Shown: positions 48,072 through 56,858 of the stretch, one piece after another | Layout of the letters: every line of letters begins with the position of its first letter | Position numbering within the stretch: the first letter of the stretch is position 1 | Source of the DNA: a bacterium | Lineage (GTDB): Bacteria; Myxococcota; UBA727; JAUIJE01 | Length of the DNA stretch: 64,000 bases | Assembly (NCBI GenBank): GCA_030431455.1 | Contig: JAUIJE010000011.1 | Span: forward strand, 1-64,000 | Reading direction: 5' to 3' | The notes under the pieces: model-generated | Database searches by the model: none | What the model was told of the DNA's origin: nothing | Seen by the model: only the letters and a program-made list of their open reading frames with translations | Made by a program: the position numbers and the translations under genes

Positions 48072-49127
48072 ATGACCACGACCACGGGCCAGACCAGGTC
48101 CCCACGCCTTCGGGCGTGGGTGCCGTTGTTGGTGGTGTTCGTCCTGCCGTTCTTGCTCCGCCCCGACGACGGGCTCGCGCCCCCACAGGCGAGCTGGGGC
48201 GACGGGCACAAGCCCGCGGGGGCGGCGCCCTTCGATCCCGCCCCTGGGCTGACGCTGGCCCGCGATCGGCCGGTCGACGTCTTCATCGGCAACTCCATGC
48301 TCTACACCCGCATCGATCCCGCGACCTGGGAACGCGAGGTGGGGGCGCGGGCTCAGCTGCTCGCGATCTCCAATACCTTTGCCCCCCACTGGTACCTCCA
48401 GCTCAAAAACCACGTCGCCGCGTCCGCCCACCGGCCGCGCACGGTGTTCGTGTTTTTCCAAGACCAACAGCTCACCGAGGTGTCGTTGGCCTCCCCCGCG
48501 GCCCGCTATGCCCTGTCTCACGAGGTCGAACCCGCGTTTGCGGCCTTGGCCCACCGTCCATGCCACTCCCTGCGCCAGCGCTTCGACGCCACGGTGGAGC
48601 GGGTGGTGGGCGCGGCGCTGCCCCTCACCCGCCGCCGGGGCGCCTACCCGCTGGCCCACGTGGTCGACGCGTGGCTCGGGCCCGGCTTTTTTGACGGCCA
48701 AGAGCCGTTCGCGTTCCGGCAACAGACCAACGCGTTGTTCGATCTCGCCAACCTTCGTCACCTGGTGGTTCCCTTCGAGGCGGGCCGGGAGGTGGCGGTC
48801 GAGGACCCGGCCGATTTCGACCGGTTGGTCGGCTGTTCACTGTTGCCGGCGATGCTCGACGTCGCCGACCAGGCGGGGCTGTCGCTGGTGTTTGTGCGCA
48901 TCCAAAACCGCCCCCGGGCCCACCAGCCCCCGGCCCAGACCGACAATCTCACCCGCTACCTCGGATGGCTCTCCACGTTTGTGACCGCGCGGGGGGCCCG
49001 GTTGATCGACCTGCGCGGCGTCATCGACGCGCCGCTGTCGATGTACAGCTATGGCTCGCACATCGACGAGGACAGCACCGCGGAATACACGCGGCGGTTC
49101 GCCCAGACCTGGCGCAAGGTGTTCTGA
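48072..49127 (+). CDS. SGNH-like (DltD/AlgX-type) partner of an MBOAT acyltransferase
   Basis: 351 residues, one N-terminal membrane span (about 16-30). The block VFIGNSMLY looks like the nucleophile motif of SGNH acyltransferases (Ser after Asn), with a possible catalytic His in YGSHIDEDS near the C-terminus. Located 3 bp before the MBOAT gene. In DltB/DltD and AlgI/AlgJ/X systems the MBOAT passes an acyl group across the membrane and the SGNH partner transfers it to a polymer, so this pair probably acylates a surface polysaccharide or similar polymer. TATAGT lies 9 bp before ATG, with no ribosome site. Confidence 0.8.
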   Translation: MTTTTGQTRSPRLRAWVPLLVVFVLPFLLRPDDGLAPPQASWGDGHKPAGAAPFDPAPGLTLARDRPVDVFIGNSMLYTRIDPATWEREVGARAQLLAISNTFAPHWYLQLKNHVAASAHRPRTVFVFFQDQQLTEVSLASPAARYALSHEVEPAFAALAHRPCHSLRQRFDATVERVVGAALPLTRRRGAYPLAHVVDAWLGPGFFDGQEPFAFRQQTNALFDLANLRHLVVPFEAGREVAVEDPADFDRLVGCSLLPAMLDVADQAGLSLVFVRIQNRPRAHQPPAQTDNLTRYLGWLSTFVTARGARLIDLRGVIDAPLSMYSYGSHIDEDSTAEYTRRFAQTWRKVF

Positions 49128-49130
49128 CCG

Positions 49131-50543
49131 GTGGCGTTTCAGAGCTTCGACTTCTTGATCTTCTTCGCCCTGGTGTGGGCGCTGTATTGGCGGTTGCCCC
49201 GGCGGGGGCAGAACGCGCTGCTCCTCGGGGCCAGCGTGGTGTTCTACGGCTGGGTGCACCCTTGGTTTGTCTTGCTGCTCGCGACCTCGGCCCTGACCGA
49301 CTTTGTGTGCGCCCAGCGCATCGAGGACGATCCCGTTCACCGTCGTCGTTGGCTGGGGCTCAGCCTGGTGGTCAACCTCGGCATGCTCGGGGTGTTCAAG
49401 TACTTTGGGTTCTTTGTCGACAATGTAGCTGTGTTGCTGGAGGCGGCGGGCCTGCCGAGCTTCACCCGCACGTTCTCGGTGGTGCTCCCGGTGGGCATCT
49501 CGTTCTACACGTTCCAGACCATCAGCTACACCGTGGACGTGTACCGCCAGACCCTGCGGGCCCGGCGCGATCTGCTCGACTACGCGGTGTACGTGAGCTT
49601 TTTCCCGCAGCTGGTGGCGGGGCCCATCGAGCGGGCGGATCGGCTGTTGCCCCAGATCGAACGCGACCGGCGCCTGTCTCCCGAACAGGCGCGGGACGGC
49701 CTGTTCTTGATGGTGTGGGGGTTTTTCAAGAAGTTGGTGGTGGCCGACAACCTCGCGGTCACGGTGGAGAAGGTATTTCTCCTCGAGGCGCCCACGTTTT
49801 CGATCTTGTGGGTGGGGGTGTTCGCGTTCGGGATGCAAATCTACGCCGACTTCTCGGGATACACTGACATTGCGCGGGGGGCGGCGCGGCTCCTCGGCAT
49901 CGACCTGGTGGAGAACTTCCGCCACCCCTACCTGTCCCGGTCCCCGGCGGAGTTCTGGCGGCGGTGGCACATCACGTTGTCGGAGTGGTTTCGCGACTAC
50001 GTGTACATCCCCCTGGGGGGATCCCGGGTGGGGGGGGCGCGGTCGTTTGCCAATGTGATTGTGGTGTTCGGTCTGTCCGGCTTGTGGCACGGGGCGAGCT
50101 GGAACTTCCTGCTCTGGGGGCTGTACTGGGCGGCCCTGTTGCTGCTGCACCGGGCCTGGGTCCGGGTGGTTCCAGATACATTGCGGGGCGGGGGGGCGCT
50201 TTGGCCGCTGCAGGTGGGGGTCATGTTTGTGCTCGCCCACGTCGGGTGGCTGCTGTTTCGCCAGACCGACGTGGGCATGATCGGGACCTATCTCACGCTG
50301 TCCCCGACGAGCCAGACCCCGCTGGAGGGCCGGGCCGCGCTCTACCTGTTGGGGTTGGTGGCGGTGACGGCGAGTCCGCTGGCCGTCGACTCGGTCCGGG
50401 CCGCGGTCGACGAGCGGTGGCCGCGGTGGGGCAGCCCCGACCTGCGGTTGGCCCTGCACACCGTGGCGATGGCCGCGTGTCTGCTTGGCATCATTGTGCT
50501 CGCGGCGCCGTCGCGGGTGGCGTTTATCTATTTTCAGTTCTGA
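49131..50543 (+). CDS. MBOAT family O-acyltransferase (AlgI/DltB-like)
   Basis: 470 residues with about ten membrane spans. Family signatures: FQTISYTVDVYR, FFPQLVAGPIERADRLLPQ, YADFSGYTDIARG, and FWRRWHITLSEWFRDYVYIPLGGSR. The catalytic His lies in LSGLWHGASWNF. GTG start 3 bp after the upstream stop, so translation is coupled to the SGNH partner. Polymer target unknown; no polysaccharide synthase is adjacent. The 3' end overlaps the next minus-strand gene by 10 bp. Confidence 0.93.
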   Translation: MAFQSFDFLIFFALVWALYWRLPRRGQNALLLGASVVFYGWVHPWFVLLLATSALTDFVCAQRIEDDPVHRRRWLGLSLVVNLGMLGVFKYFGFFVDNVAVLLEAAGLPSFTRTFSVVLPVGISFYTFQTISYTVDVYRQTLRARRDLLDYAVYVSFFPQLVAGPIERADRLLPQIERDRRLSPEQARDGLFLMVWGFFKKLVVADNLAVTVEKVFLLEAPTFSILWVGVFAFGMQIYADFSGYTDIARGAARLLGIDLVENFRHPYLSRSPAEFWRRWHITLSEWFRDYVYIPLGGSRVGGARSFANVIVVFGLSGLWHGASWNFLLWGLYWAALLLLHRAWVRVVPDTLRGGGALWPLQVGVMFVLAHVGWLLFRQTDVGMIGTYLTLSPTSQTPLEGRAALYLLGLVAVTASPLAVDSVRAAVDERWPRWGSPDLRLALHTVAMAACLLGIIVLAAPSRVAFIYFQF

Positions 50544-51118
50544 GCGGGCAGCCGGGCGTACAGGCAATCGAGGGCGTCACCGCGCACGGCCCAGCGGCTC
50601 TGGGCCGAGGCCTCGGCCGCGCAGGCCCGGGCCAAGGGTTTGCACTGTTCGTAGCGGGGCCCGCTGTGGATGTTGGCCGCTTCGCACAAGGCGTGCTCAA
50701 AAAAGGTGTCCTCGCGGTCGACCCCGTCGAACATCGCGTGCACCAAGCCCCAGCCCAGGACCGCGCCGACCACGACGAAAAACGGCATCGACAGCACCGC
50801 CCACCGGGCGGCCATCCGTCGGGTGGACACGAGCGCCTTTTTGTAGCCGGCGAAGGTCACGGGCAGAATCCCCGCCGCCACCACCGCGACGACCAGGTTG
50901 CCGGCGTAGGTGTGAGGCAAGCGCTCGAGGGCGGCGTCGGCGAGGCTGCCGGCGCTGACCATGGCCGCGAACACCGTGGGCAGGCCCCGCCCGAGCATGG
51001 CCAGCAACGTCTTGCCGTCGGGGGCGGGGGGCAGGGGGGGATCGGCGGGGACGTCGGGGGCCACGACGTCGTCGGGCACCGCGGTCGAGGTCGCGAGGGG
51101 GCGGTGGTCGTCGGTCAT
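50534..51118 (-). CDS. Uncharacterised membrane protein
   Basis: 194 residues. An N-terminal Pro/Asp-rich stretch is followed by two or three hydrophobic segments (about 73-110 and 125-148) and a Cys-containing C-terminal domain (CEAANIHSGPRYEQC, ALDCLYARLP). No family recognised. ATG 51118 was chosen; upstream sequence in frame is Arg-rich and unlikely. Convergent with the MBOAT gene and divergent from the gene at 51198. Confidence 0.65.
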   Translation of the reverse strand: MTDDHRPLATSTAVPDDVVAPDVPADPPLPPAPDGKTLLAMLGRGLPTVFAAMVSAGSLADAALERLPHTYAGNLVVAVVAAGILPVTFAGYKKALVSTRRMAARWAVLSMPFFVVVGAVLGWGLVHAMFDGVDREDTFFEHALCEAANIHSGPRYEQCKPLARACAAEASAQSRWAVRGDALDCLYARLPAQN

Positions 51119-51185
51119 GCCGTCGCGTACCCCAACCCGACGGCGTGGTCGAGGTGGGCTGAACAACCGCGCCGCGGGCATCGTC

Positions 51186-51191
51186 TATAGT
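51186..51191 (+). promoter_or_regulatory. TATAGT -10 element, probable leaderless start
   Basis: TATAGT lies exactly 6 bp before the ATG at 51198, where transcription would start at or next to the start codon. No ribosome site is present. No clear -35 box. Confidence 0.55.
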
Positions 51192-51197
51192 GGGTCC

Positions 51198-51860
51198 ATG
51201 GTTGCTTGGTTGATCGCCCTGAGTCTCGCCTTGCCCGCCGCACCGGAGAAGGCGGCGGACAAGCCCGCGCCCCTGCCGGACACGTTCCCCGACCCGGGGG
51301 TGTGCCGGGTGATCCTCGACGACATGGGGGCGGTGGGGTACCGCATCAGCGACGCGCAGATGTTGGCCGAGACCACGATGAGCGAGATGCAAAAACGCCT
51401 CGGTTACGGCGGCATCGTCTACGCGGGCACGGTGAAAAACGCGCACAAGATGAAGCGCATGCTCGGTCCGTCGGCGGAGACCCAGCTGCAGGACGACCAA
51501 ATCGAGTACCACCGCCGCGCCGAGGCCGCGGCCACGCATCGGATTCGGGTGCGGTTCAAAAAGAAGAAGGGCCAACACCACATCACCGTCACCTGCCGCA
51601 AGCAGGGGGACGCGCCCGGCAAGGTGATCGAAAAGAAGGTGTTCACGGGCCAGAAGTTTCGCGAGGTCCGGCAGAGCCTCGCCGAGGGGTTGCCTGGATT
51701 CTGCACGGACATCGGCGCCGCGCCGGGCATGGGCGCGCGTCCCGCGGCCGCGACCGGGGGTCAGCGCGGGGAAGCGGGCGGGCCCCCCGGGTTGTCGGCC
51801 ACGGAAAAGGCCCGTCGCAAGCGGCTCCAAGAGTGGTCGCCGCCGCCCCCGCGCAAATGA
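51198..51860 (+). CDS. Secreted hypothetical protein
   Basis: 220 residues with a short signal (MVAWLIALSLALPAAP). The middle (about 35-175) is an alpha/beta region with two Cys and a basic cluster (RFKKKKGQHHITVTC). The C-terminus is Gly/Pro/Arg-rich. No family recognised; the pattern suggests a small periplasmic domain. Upstream of the kinase gene, which has its own -10-like element. Confidence 0.68.
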   Translation: MVAWLIALSLALPAAPEKAADKPAPLPDTFPDPGVCRVILDDMGAVGYRISDAQMLAETTMSEMQKRLGYGGIVYAGTVKNAHKMKRMLGPSAETQLQDDQIEYHRRAEAAATHRIRVRFKKKKGQHHITVTCRKQGDAPGKVIEKKVFTGQKFREVRQSLAEGLPGFCTDIGAAPGMGARPAAATGGQRGEAGGPPGLSATEKARRKRLQEWSPPPPRK

Positions 51861-51930
51861 CGCTGGCGGGTACCTGTCCGTACATGGCCCAATGACGGCG
51901 ACGGGTTGGCCTCCGAGGGCGCACTTCGCC

Positions 51931-51936
51931 TATTGT
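51931..51936 (+). promoter_or_regulatory. TATTGT -10 element before the kinase gene
   Basis: TATTGT is 7 bp before ATG 51944, again without a ribosome site. A TTGGCC at 51906-51911 could be a -35 box, with a slightly long 19-bp spacer. Confidence 0.5.
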
Positions 51937-51943
51937 CCCCGCG

Positions 51944-53752
51944 ATGGACGGTGAAGGCGACGAGCAGAACTTTCCCATTCCGTTTGGGAAGTACCTCCTG
52001 ACCGACCTCCTCGCGGTGGGCGGCATGGCCGAGGTGTACCGGGCCAAGATTTTCGGGGCCTCTGGCTTTGAAAAGGAAATGGTCGTCAAGCGCATCCTGC
52101 CCAAGTACGCGAAGAACCCGAACTTCGTGCAGATGCTCATCGACGAAGCCAAGATCGCGGTCAACCTCACCCACGGCAACATCGTCCCCATCTACGAGCT
52201 CGGCGAGTTCGAGGGCAGCTACTACATCGCGATGGAGTACGTGGTCGGGCAGACCATCTTGGACCTGCTCCGCCTCGCCCACTCCAAGAAGCGTCACCTC
52301 GATTGGCAATACGCGGTGCACGTGTGCGCGGGGGTCGCCGCCGGCCTCGGCTATGCACACAGCCGCAAGCGCCCCGATGGCAGCGAGCTCGGGCTCGTGC
52401 ACCGGGACATCAACCCGCGCAACATCGTGGTCACCGTCGACGGCGAGGTCAAAATTCTCGACTTCGGCATCGCCCGGGCCTCGACGAAAAAACACCAGAC
52501 CGCATCGGGGGTCATCAAGGGCACCCCCGGCTACATGTCGCCCGAACAGATGAACGGCCAAGCGGTCGACAGCCGCTCGGACATCTACTGTGCCGGAATC
52601 CTTCTGCATGAGCTCTTGACCCTCCGCCGGCTGTTCCCGGTGTGGACGGTCAAAGAGATGCGCACCTACTTCGCGGACAATCCCCCGCTGCCCCCCTCGG
52701 AGCTGGCCCCCGAGCTGCCCAAGGCCCTCGACGAGGTGGTGCTCAAGTCCTTGGCCGCCGACCCCCAGCAGCGCTACCAAACCGCCGACGAGTTTGAAGA
52801 AGCATTGCGCTCGGTGGTGGCCAAGTCGGGGGTCGCCACCACCGACCGCGGCTTGGCCCAAAAAATCGAGGAGCTGCAAAAGAGCCCCATCCCCGCCCTC
52901 GACGCGGAGATCCCCGGACCCGTCGCCGACGATGGCGACCGCCCCGGCCCCGGCCCCGAGGCGCCCACCTCGCACGAGACCCCGTCGTCGTCGTCCAACT
53001 CATCGCCCCCCGCGCCCGCGCCCCCCCCGGCGGAGAAAAAGCCGCCCCCCCAGACCGAGGCGATGGAGGGGCAACGCTCCGCCCCGCTCCCCGCCGGCGA
53101 CGAGAACACCTTCGTCATCGCCCTGGCCAGCGACCCCCCGGAGAAGGGGGCCGGGGCCCCGCGCCCCCTCGAGCCGTTGCCCCGCTCCAGCCACAGCGCC
53201 GGGCCCCCCAAGACCAACGTGCTCGCCCAGAACGCTGACCTCTCGTGGTCGGCGTCCATCGGCAACGACGCCGAGCTGCTCGCCTTGGCCCGGGCCTCGG
53301 CGGTGGCCCCGGGCCAGCTCAGGAACCGCTTCGCCATCGTGGCCGCCGCGGTGGTGGTGCTGCTCGTGCCGGTGCTCGCGTTCTACGGGCCTGACCTGGT
53401 GGACACCGTCGGCCGGGCCATCGAGGGCAAGACCCTGCGTCCAGGGGCATTGGTGGCCAAGACCCGCCCGTCGGGCGCAGAGGTGATCCTCGACGGCAAG
53501 TCCCGGGGCCAGACCAACCTGAAGCTCACCGGGGTGGACCCGGACAGCCCCCACCAGTTGGTGATCAAACCCAGCGATCCCCCCGGCATGGACCCCATCG
53601 TCCTCGAGATCACCCCCGCGGACTTCAAGCCCGAAGACGGATTGCCCACCTACACCTTCGACCGTGACTTCGCTTCGCCGGAAAAAGAGCCCGAAGAAGA
53701 CAAGCCGAAGGACAAGCCCAAGAAGCGCAAGAAGAAGAAGCGCCGCCGGTGA
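51944..53752 (+). CDS. PknB-type serine/threonine kinase with PEGA domain
   Basis: 602 residues. Kinase domain 14-285: Gly loop ending GGMAEVYRA, Lys in VVKRIL, catalytic loop VHRDINPRNIV, DFG in LDFGIARAS, then GTPGYMSPEQ. A Pro-rich juxtamembrane linker with GD motifs leads to one membrane span (about 463-485). The external part is a PEGA domain (ARTRPSGAEVILDGKSRG-like) and a Lys-rich tail. Myxobacteria carry many such kinases, which signal from envelope to cytoplasm. The pentapeptide gene overlaps its 3' end (GTGA) and may encode a substrate or partner. Confidence 0.93.
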   Translation: MDGEGDEQNFPIPFGKYLLTDLLAVGGMAEVYRAKIFGASGFEKEMVVKRILPKYAKNPNFVQMLIDEAKIAVNLTHGNIVPIYELGEFEGSYYIAMEYVVGQTILDLLRLAHSKKRHLDWQYAVHVCAGVAAGLGYAHSRKRPDGSELGLVHRDINPRNIVVTVDGEVKILDFGIARASTKKHQTASGVIKGTPGYMSPEQMNGQAVDSRSDIYCAGILLHELLTLRRLFPVWTVKEMRTYFADNPPLPPSELAPELPKALDEVVLKSLAADPQQRYQTADEFEEALRSVVAKSGVATTDRGLAQKIEELQKSPIPALDAEIPGPVADDGDRPGPGPEAPTSHETPSSSSNSSPPAPAPPPAEKKPPPQTEAMEGQRSAPLPAGDENTFVIALASDPPEKGAGAPRPLEPLPRSSHSAGPPKTNVLAQNADLSWSASIGNDAELLALARASAVAPGQLRNRFAIVAAAVVVLLVPVLAFYGPDLVDTVGRAIEGKTLRPGALVAKTRPSGAEVILDGKSRGQTNLKLTGVDPDSPHQLVIKPSDPPGMDPIVLEITPADFKPEDGLPTYTFDRDFASPEKEPEEDKPKDKPKKRKKKKRRR

Positions 53753-54432
53753 GCACAAAAAAGGGCAAAGCCACCGCCCGGCGGTTCGACGCGCCCGATC
53801 TCGACGAAGACGATCTCGACGACACCACCCTCGCCGCCCTCGTCGACGACGCGGACCTGAGTGAGCTCAGGATCGAGGGCCAGACCACCGAGGGCCACCA
53901 GGCCACCGACCTCCGGGTAGAGTTCGCGCGATTTGCGCACGTGGCCTTGCCCAAGAGCCAGTGGCGCCGGGCCCGGGTGTTCGATGTGCGCTGGACGGAT
54001 TGTGACCTGTCCAACTGCGAATGGCCGTTCGTGAAGTTGACCCGGGTCGAGTTTTCCCAATGTAAATTGATGGGCAGCATCTTTGCGGACGCCGAGGCCG
54101 AGGACGTGCGGTTCTCGTCGTGCCAGGCTCGGCTGGGGCGGTTTTATGGGGCCAAGCTGGCCCACTGCCGGTTCGTGGACTGCGATCTCACCGAGGCGGA
54201 CTTCACCGGGGCGGACCTGAGCGCGGCGATCTTTCGCCGCTGCCGGTTGAGCGGGGCGCAGTTCGAGCATGCCCAGCTCGCCGGCGCGGACCTGCGCGGC
54301 TCGCAGCTTGACGGCATCGAGGTGCGGCCGGGGGCCCTCAAAGGGGTGGTGATCGACCCGGGGCAGGCCCTCGATCTCGTCGGCTTGCTCGACGTCGAGG
54401 TGACGATGTTGGATGAGCGCGAGGTCTTGTAG
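53749..54432 (+). CDS. Pentapeptide-repeat protein
   Basis: 227 residues. After an acidic N-terminus, residues about 45-200 follow the A(D/N)LXX pattern of pentapeptide repeats (for example CDLTEADFTGADLSAAIFRRCRLSGAQFEHAQLAGADLRGSQLDG), which fold into a right-handed beta-helix. The early repeats contain Cys and bulky residues. GTG 53749 overlaps the kinase stop. Some such proteins mimic DNA and bind gyrase, but nothing here shows that; a kinase-associated role is equally likely. Confidence 0.87.
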   Translation: MSTKKGKATARRFDAPDLDEDDLDDTTLAALVDDADLSELRIEGQTTEGHQATDLRVEFARFAHVALPKSQWRRARVFDVRWTDCDLSNCEWPFVKLTRVEFSQCKLMGSIFADAEAEDVRFSSCQARLGRFYGAKLAHCRFVDCDLTEADFTGADLSAAIFRRCRLSGAQFEHAQLAGADLRGSQLDGIEVRPGALKGVVIDPGQALDLVGLLDVEVTMLDEREVL

Positions 54433-54438
54433 CCGGCC

Positions 54439-54993
54439 TCAGACCGCGGGGGCGCTGCCCCGGAGCATGAAGTAGACGACCACCCCGGTGACGGAGACGT
54501 ACAACCAGATCGGGTAGGTCCACTTGGCGATCTTCTTGTGCGACGCGTGGCGCTTTTTGATCGCGAAGTAGATGGTGGTGAGCACCATCGGCACAATGGG
54601 AATGGACAGCACCACATGGGACGCGAGCACGGTGAGGTACACCGTGCGCATCACGCCCTCGCCGGCGTACTTCGTGTCCCCGTGGGCGGCGTGGTACAAG
54701 ATGTACCCGACGAGGAAGAGGGCGCTGGCGGTCACCGCCCCCACCATCATCACCCGGTGCACCTGGGGGTTGCCGCGCTTGATGAACACCAGGCCGGTGG
54801 TGATCAGCACCGCCGACGTCGCGTTGAGCGAGGCGTTGACCGCGGGCATGAAGCGCAGGTCCCAACCGCCGTCGCCGCCTTTGCGCACCAAGAGCAGGTA
54901 GGCGAGAAAGCCCAGCGCGAGCACGCTGATGACGCCGGTGAACACAAAAAACGCGCGGTCTTGTGATGGCGCGGGCAGGGTGGTGTCGGTCAT
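54439..54993 (-). CDS. DUF420 family membrane protein (CtaM/YozB-like)
   Basis: 184 residues with five hydrophobic segments and conserved His: NASLNATSAVLITTGLVFIKRGNPQVHRVMM, LYHAAHGDTKY, LASHVVLSIPIVPMVL and HKKIAKWTYPIWLYVSVTGVVVY. This matches DUF420, members of which assist heme-copper oxidase maturation (CtaM). Start ATG overlaps the upstream stop (ATGA). No oxidase genes are in the window. Confidence 0.9.
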   Translation of the reverse strand: MTDTTLPAPSQDRAFFVFTGVISVLALGFLAYLLLVRKGGDGGWDLRFMPAVNASLNATSAVLITTGLVFIKRGNPQVHRVMMVGAVTASALFLVGYILYHAAHGDTKYAGEGVMRTVYLTVLASHVVLSIPIVPMVLTTIYFAIKKRHASHKKIAKWTYPIWLYVSVTGVVVYFMLRGSAPAV

Positions 54994-55985
54994 GAGGACG
55001 GGTAGTCGCCGGCGAAGGCGTCGTCGTCAACCGCCCCGGTTCCGTGCGCGTCCTCGTCGAACTGCTCGTCGCCGGCTTGGGGAAAGGGGATGTCGAGCCG
55101 CACCGCGAGGGCTTCGGTGGCGCGGGATTGGCGGTAGGTGCGCGGCAGCTCGAACAGCTCGATGGCGACGAGGATGGCCTCGTCCCGGCGGCCGAGTTGG
55201 CGCAGCGACTCGGCCCGGCACAAGGTGCGCTCGACGACGCGGAAGGGGGCGCCGGCCCCGTCGTCGAGGGACTCGGCCCGGGCCAACGATTGCAGCGCGG
55301 CCTTGGGGTCGCCCGCGACCAGGCATTGCATCGCCCGGGTGCCGGCCAGGGCCCCGGCGATTTTTTTGAAATTGTGCACCCCGCCGAATCCGCGGGGCCC
55401 GGCTTTCTCCAAGCGGCGCTCGGCGTCGTCGAGGAGCGCGTCGGCGGCGTCGGCGTCGGCGGGGGTGATGGACAGGGCGAAGGCGCGGTTGTTCTCCCAG
55501 AGCACGGTGGCGATGGGCACGTGGGGCCACCGCGGGCGGTGCTCGTCGAGCACGCGGGCCCCGTCGCGGATGCGGTCGAGCTGCATCAGCACCGAGGCGA
55601 GGTTGGCCGCGGCCAAGGTCCGCATCGCCCCCGCCGGGCTCTCGAGCAGCGCGCGCTCGGCCGCGAGCAAGGCCTGGTCGAGGTCACCGCGGGCGATGCC
55701 GCCCATCACGTCCTGGCCGAGCCGGTTTTGGTGGAAACTCTGCGCCACCACTTGAAAGGTGGCGAGCCCGACCGCGGCGAGGATCGCGTGCGGGACCGCA
55801 ATCGCGCCGAGCGCGACCCCCGCGCCGATGCCCACGCTCCCCGAGAGCAACACCAGCGAACGCATCGAGCTGCGCATGCTGCGACCGGGACGCGGCGGCT
55901 CGTACACCGTCATGCGCCGTCCGGTCGGGCGCTTGACCAGGGCGGTGGGGGCTTCGGAGGGGGCGACGGCGCCGCTTTGGCTCAT
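54990..55985 (-). CDS. Membrane protein with TPR-like helical repeats
   Basis: 331 residues. Two hydrophobic stretches (about 43-85), then a helical region with TPR-like spacing (LDQALLAAERALLESPAGAMRTLAAANLASVLMQLDRIRDGARVLDEHRP). The acidic C-terminus is Asp/Glu-rich. No family name assigned. A TAGCCT hexamer 6 bp before the ATG and the lack of a proper ribosome site suggest a leaderless mRNA. Operon with the DUF420 gene. Confidence 0.75.
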   Translation of the reverse strand: MSQSGAVAPSEAPTALVKRPTGRRMTVYEPPRPGRSMRSSMRSLVLLSGSVGIGAGVALGAIAVPHAILAAVGLATFQVVAQSFHQNRLGQDVMGGIARGDLDQALLAAERALLESPAGAMRTLAAANLASVLMQLDRIRDGARVLDEHRPRWPHVPIATVLWENNRAFALSITPADADAADALLDDAERRLEKAGPRGFGGVHNFKKIAGALAGTRAMQCLVAGDPKAALQSLARAESLDDGAGAPFRVVERTLCRAESLRQLGRRDEAILVAIELFELPRTYRQSRATEALAVRLDIPFPQAGDEQFDEDAHGTGAVDDDAFAGDYPSS

Positions 55986-55991
55986 GACAGG

Positions 55992-55997
55992 AGGCTA
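55992..55997 (-). promoter_or_regulatory. TAGCCT -10 element, probable leaderless start
   Basis: On the minus strand TAGCCT is followed by six bases and the ATG at 55985. The sequence between reads CCTGTC and cannot pair as a ribosome site. Confidence 0.5.
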
Positions 55998-56156
55998 ACA
56001 AATATCCCGCCGCGCGCGGCCCGTCGCCGGGCACTGCCGGCCGGGGCGGGCGGGGGCCGCGGGCTGCAGGGGGTGAACATCACACGGCTTTTGAACCGCT
56101 TCGGAGCGCGGTTTGAAATGTCCTGGACGGTCGGCTACCCAGGTGCGGGGAGTTCG

Positions 56157-56858
56157 ATGAGCGATCACCGCGGCGCCAGCACCACCAACGACGAGTCGCC
56201 GCGCCTCCGCTATGTGGTCGTCGAGGGCTGCATCGGGGTGGGCAAGACCACCCTGACCAACATCCTCGCCGAGCGCCTCAACGCCAAACGGGTGATGGAG
56301 GTGGTCGAAGAGAACCCCTTCTTGGCCGATTTTTACGCCGACCAGGCCGCCCACGCGTTCAAGACGCAGATGTTTTTTCTGCTGTCGCGCTTCAAGCAGC
56401 AAGAGCAGATCATCCAGACCGAGCTGTTCGAGGACGCGGTCGTGGCCGACTACATGTTCGCCAAGGATCGCATCTTCGCCGAGCTCACCCTCACCGGCTC
56501 GGAGCTGTCGCTGTACGACCAGGTGTTCCAGGCCCTGCTCGAACGTGTCCAGGTTCCCGACCTCGTGGTCTACCTCCAGGCCCCCCTCGACGTGATCCTG
56601 TCCCGGATCAAAAAACGCGGCCGCAGCTTCGAACAAGACATCGACCCCGGCTACCTCGAGGACCTCGTGGGCTCGTACCAGCGGTTCTTCAAGGACTTCG
56701 ACCGCTGCCCCCTGCTCGTCGTCGACACCGAAGAGCTCAACTTCCCCGGCAGCGACGCGGCGGTGGACCAGGTGATGCGCGCGTGCCTCGACACCGTGCG
56801 CACCGGCGGCCACCGCCGCCTCACCACCACCGACGCGCGACAGCCGCGGCTCGTGTAG
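56157..56858 (+). CDS. Deoxynucleoside kinase (dGK/dAK family)
   Basis: 233 residues, cytoplasmic. P-loop EGCIGVGKTTL (about 23-33), a Glu-rich catalytic segment VVEENPFLADFY, a DRS-like motif replaced by KDRIFAE, and a lid with Arg (RIKKRGRSFEQDI). It phosphorylates deoxynucleosides in salvage; the closest pattern is bacterial deoxyguanosine/deoxyadenosine kinase. GGGGAG before ATG 56157. Followed by an unusual hairpin-rich spacer. Confidence 0.9.
   Translation: MSDHRGASTTNDESPRLRYVVVEGCIGVGKTTLTNILAERLNAKRVMEVVEENPFLADFYADQAAHAFKTQMFFLLSRFKQQEQIIQTELFEDAVVADYMFAKDRIFAELTLTGSELSLYDQVFQALLERVQVPDLVVYLQAPLDVILSRIKKRGRSFEQDIDPGYLEDLVGSYQRFFKDFDRCPLLVVDTEELNFPGSDAAVDQVMRACLDTVRTGGHRRLTTTDARQPRLV

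Noticed and set aside
48361-48385. CAATACCTTTGCC as another motif copy
   Set aside because: The core G is changed to A at position 5, so I left it out of the count.
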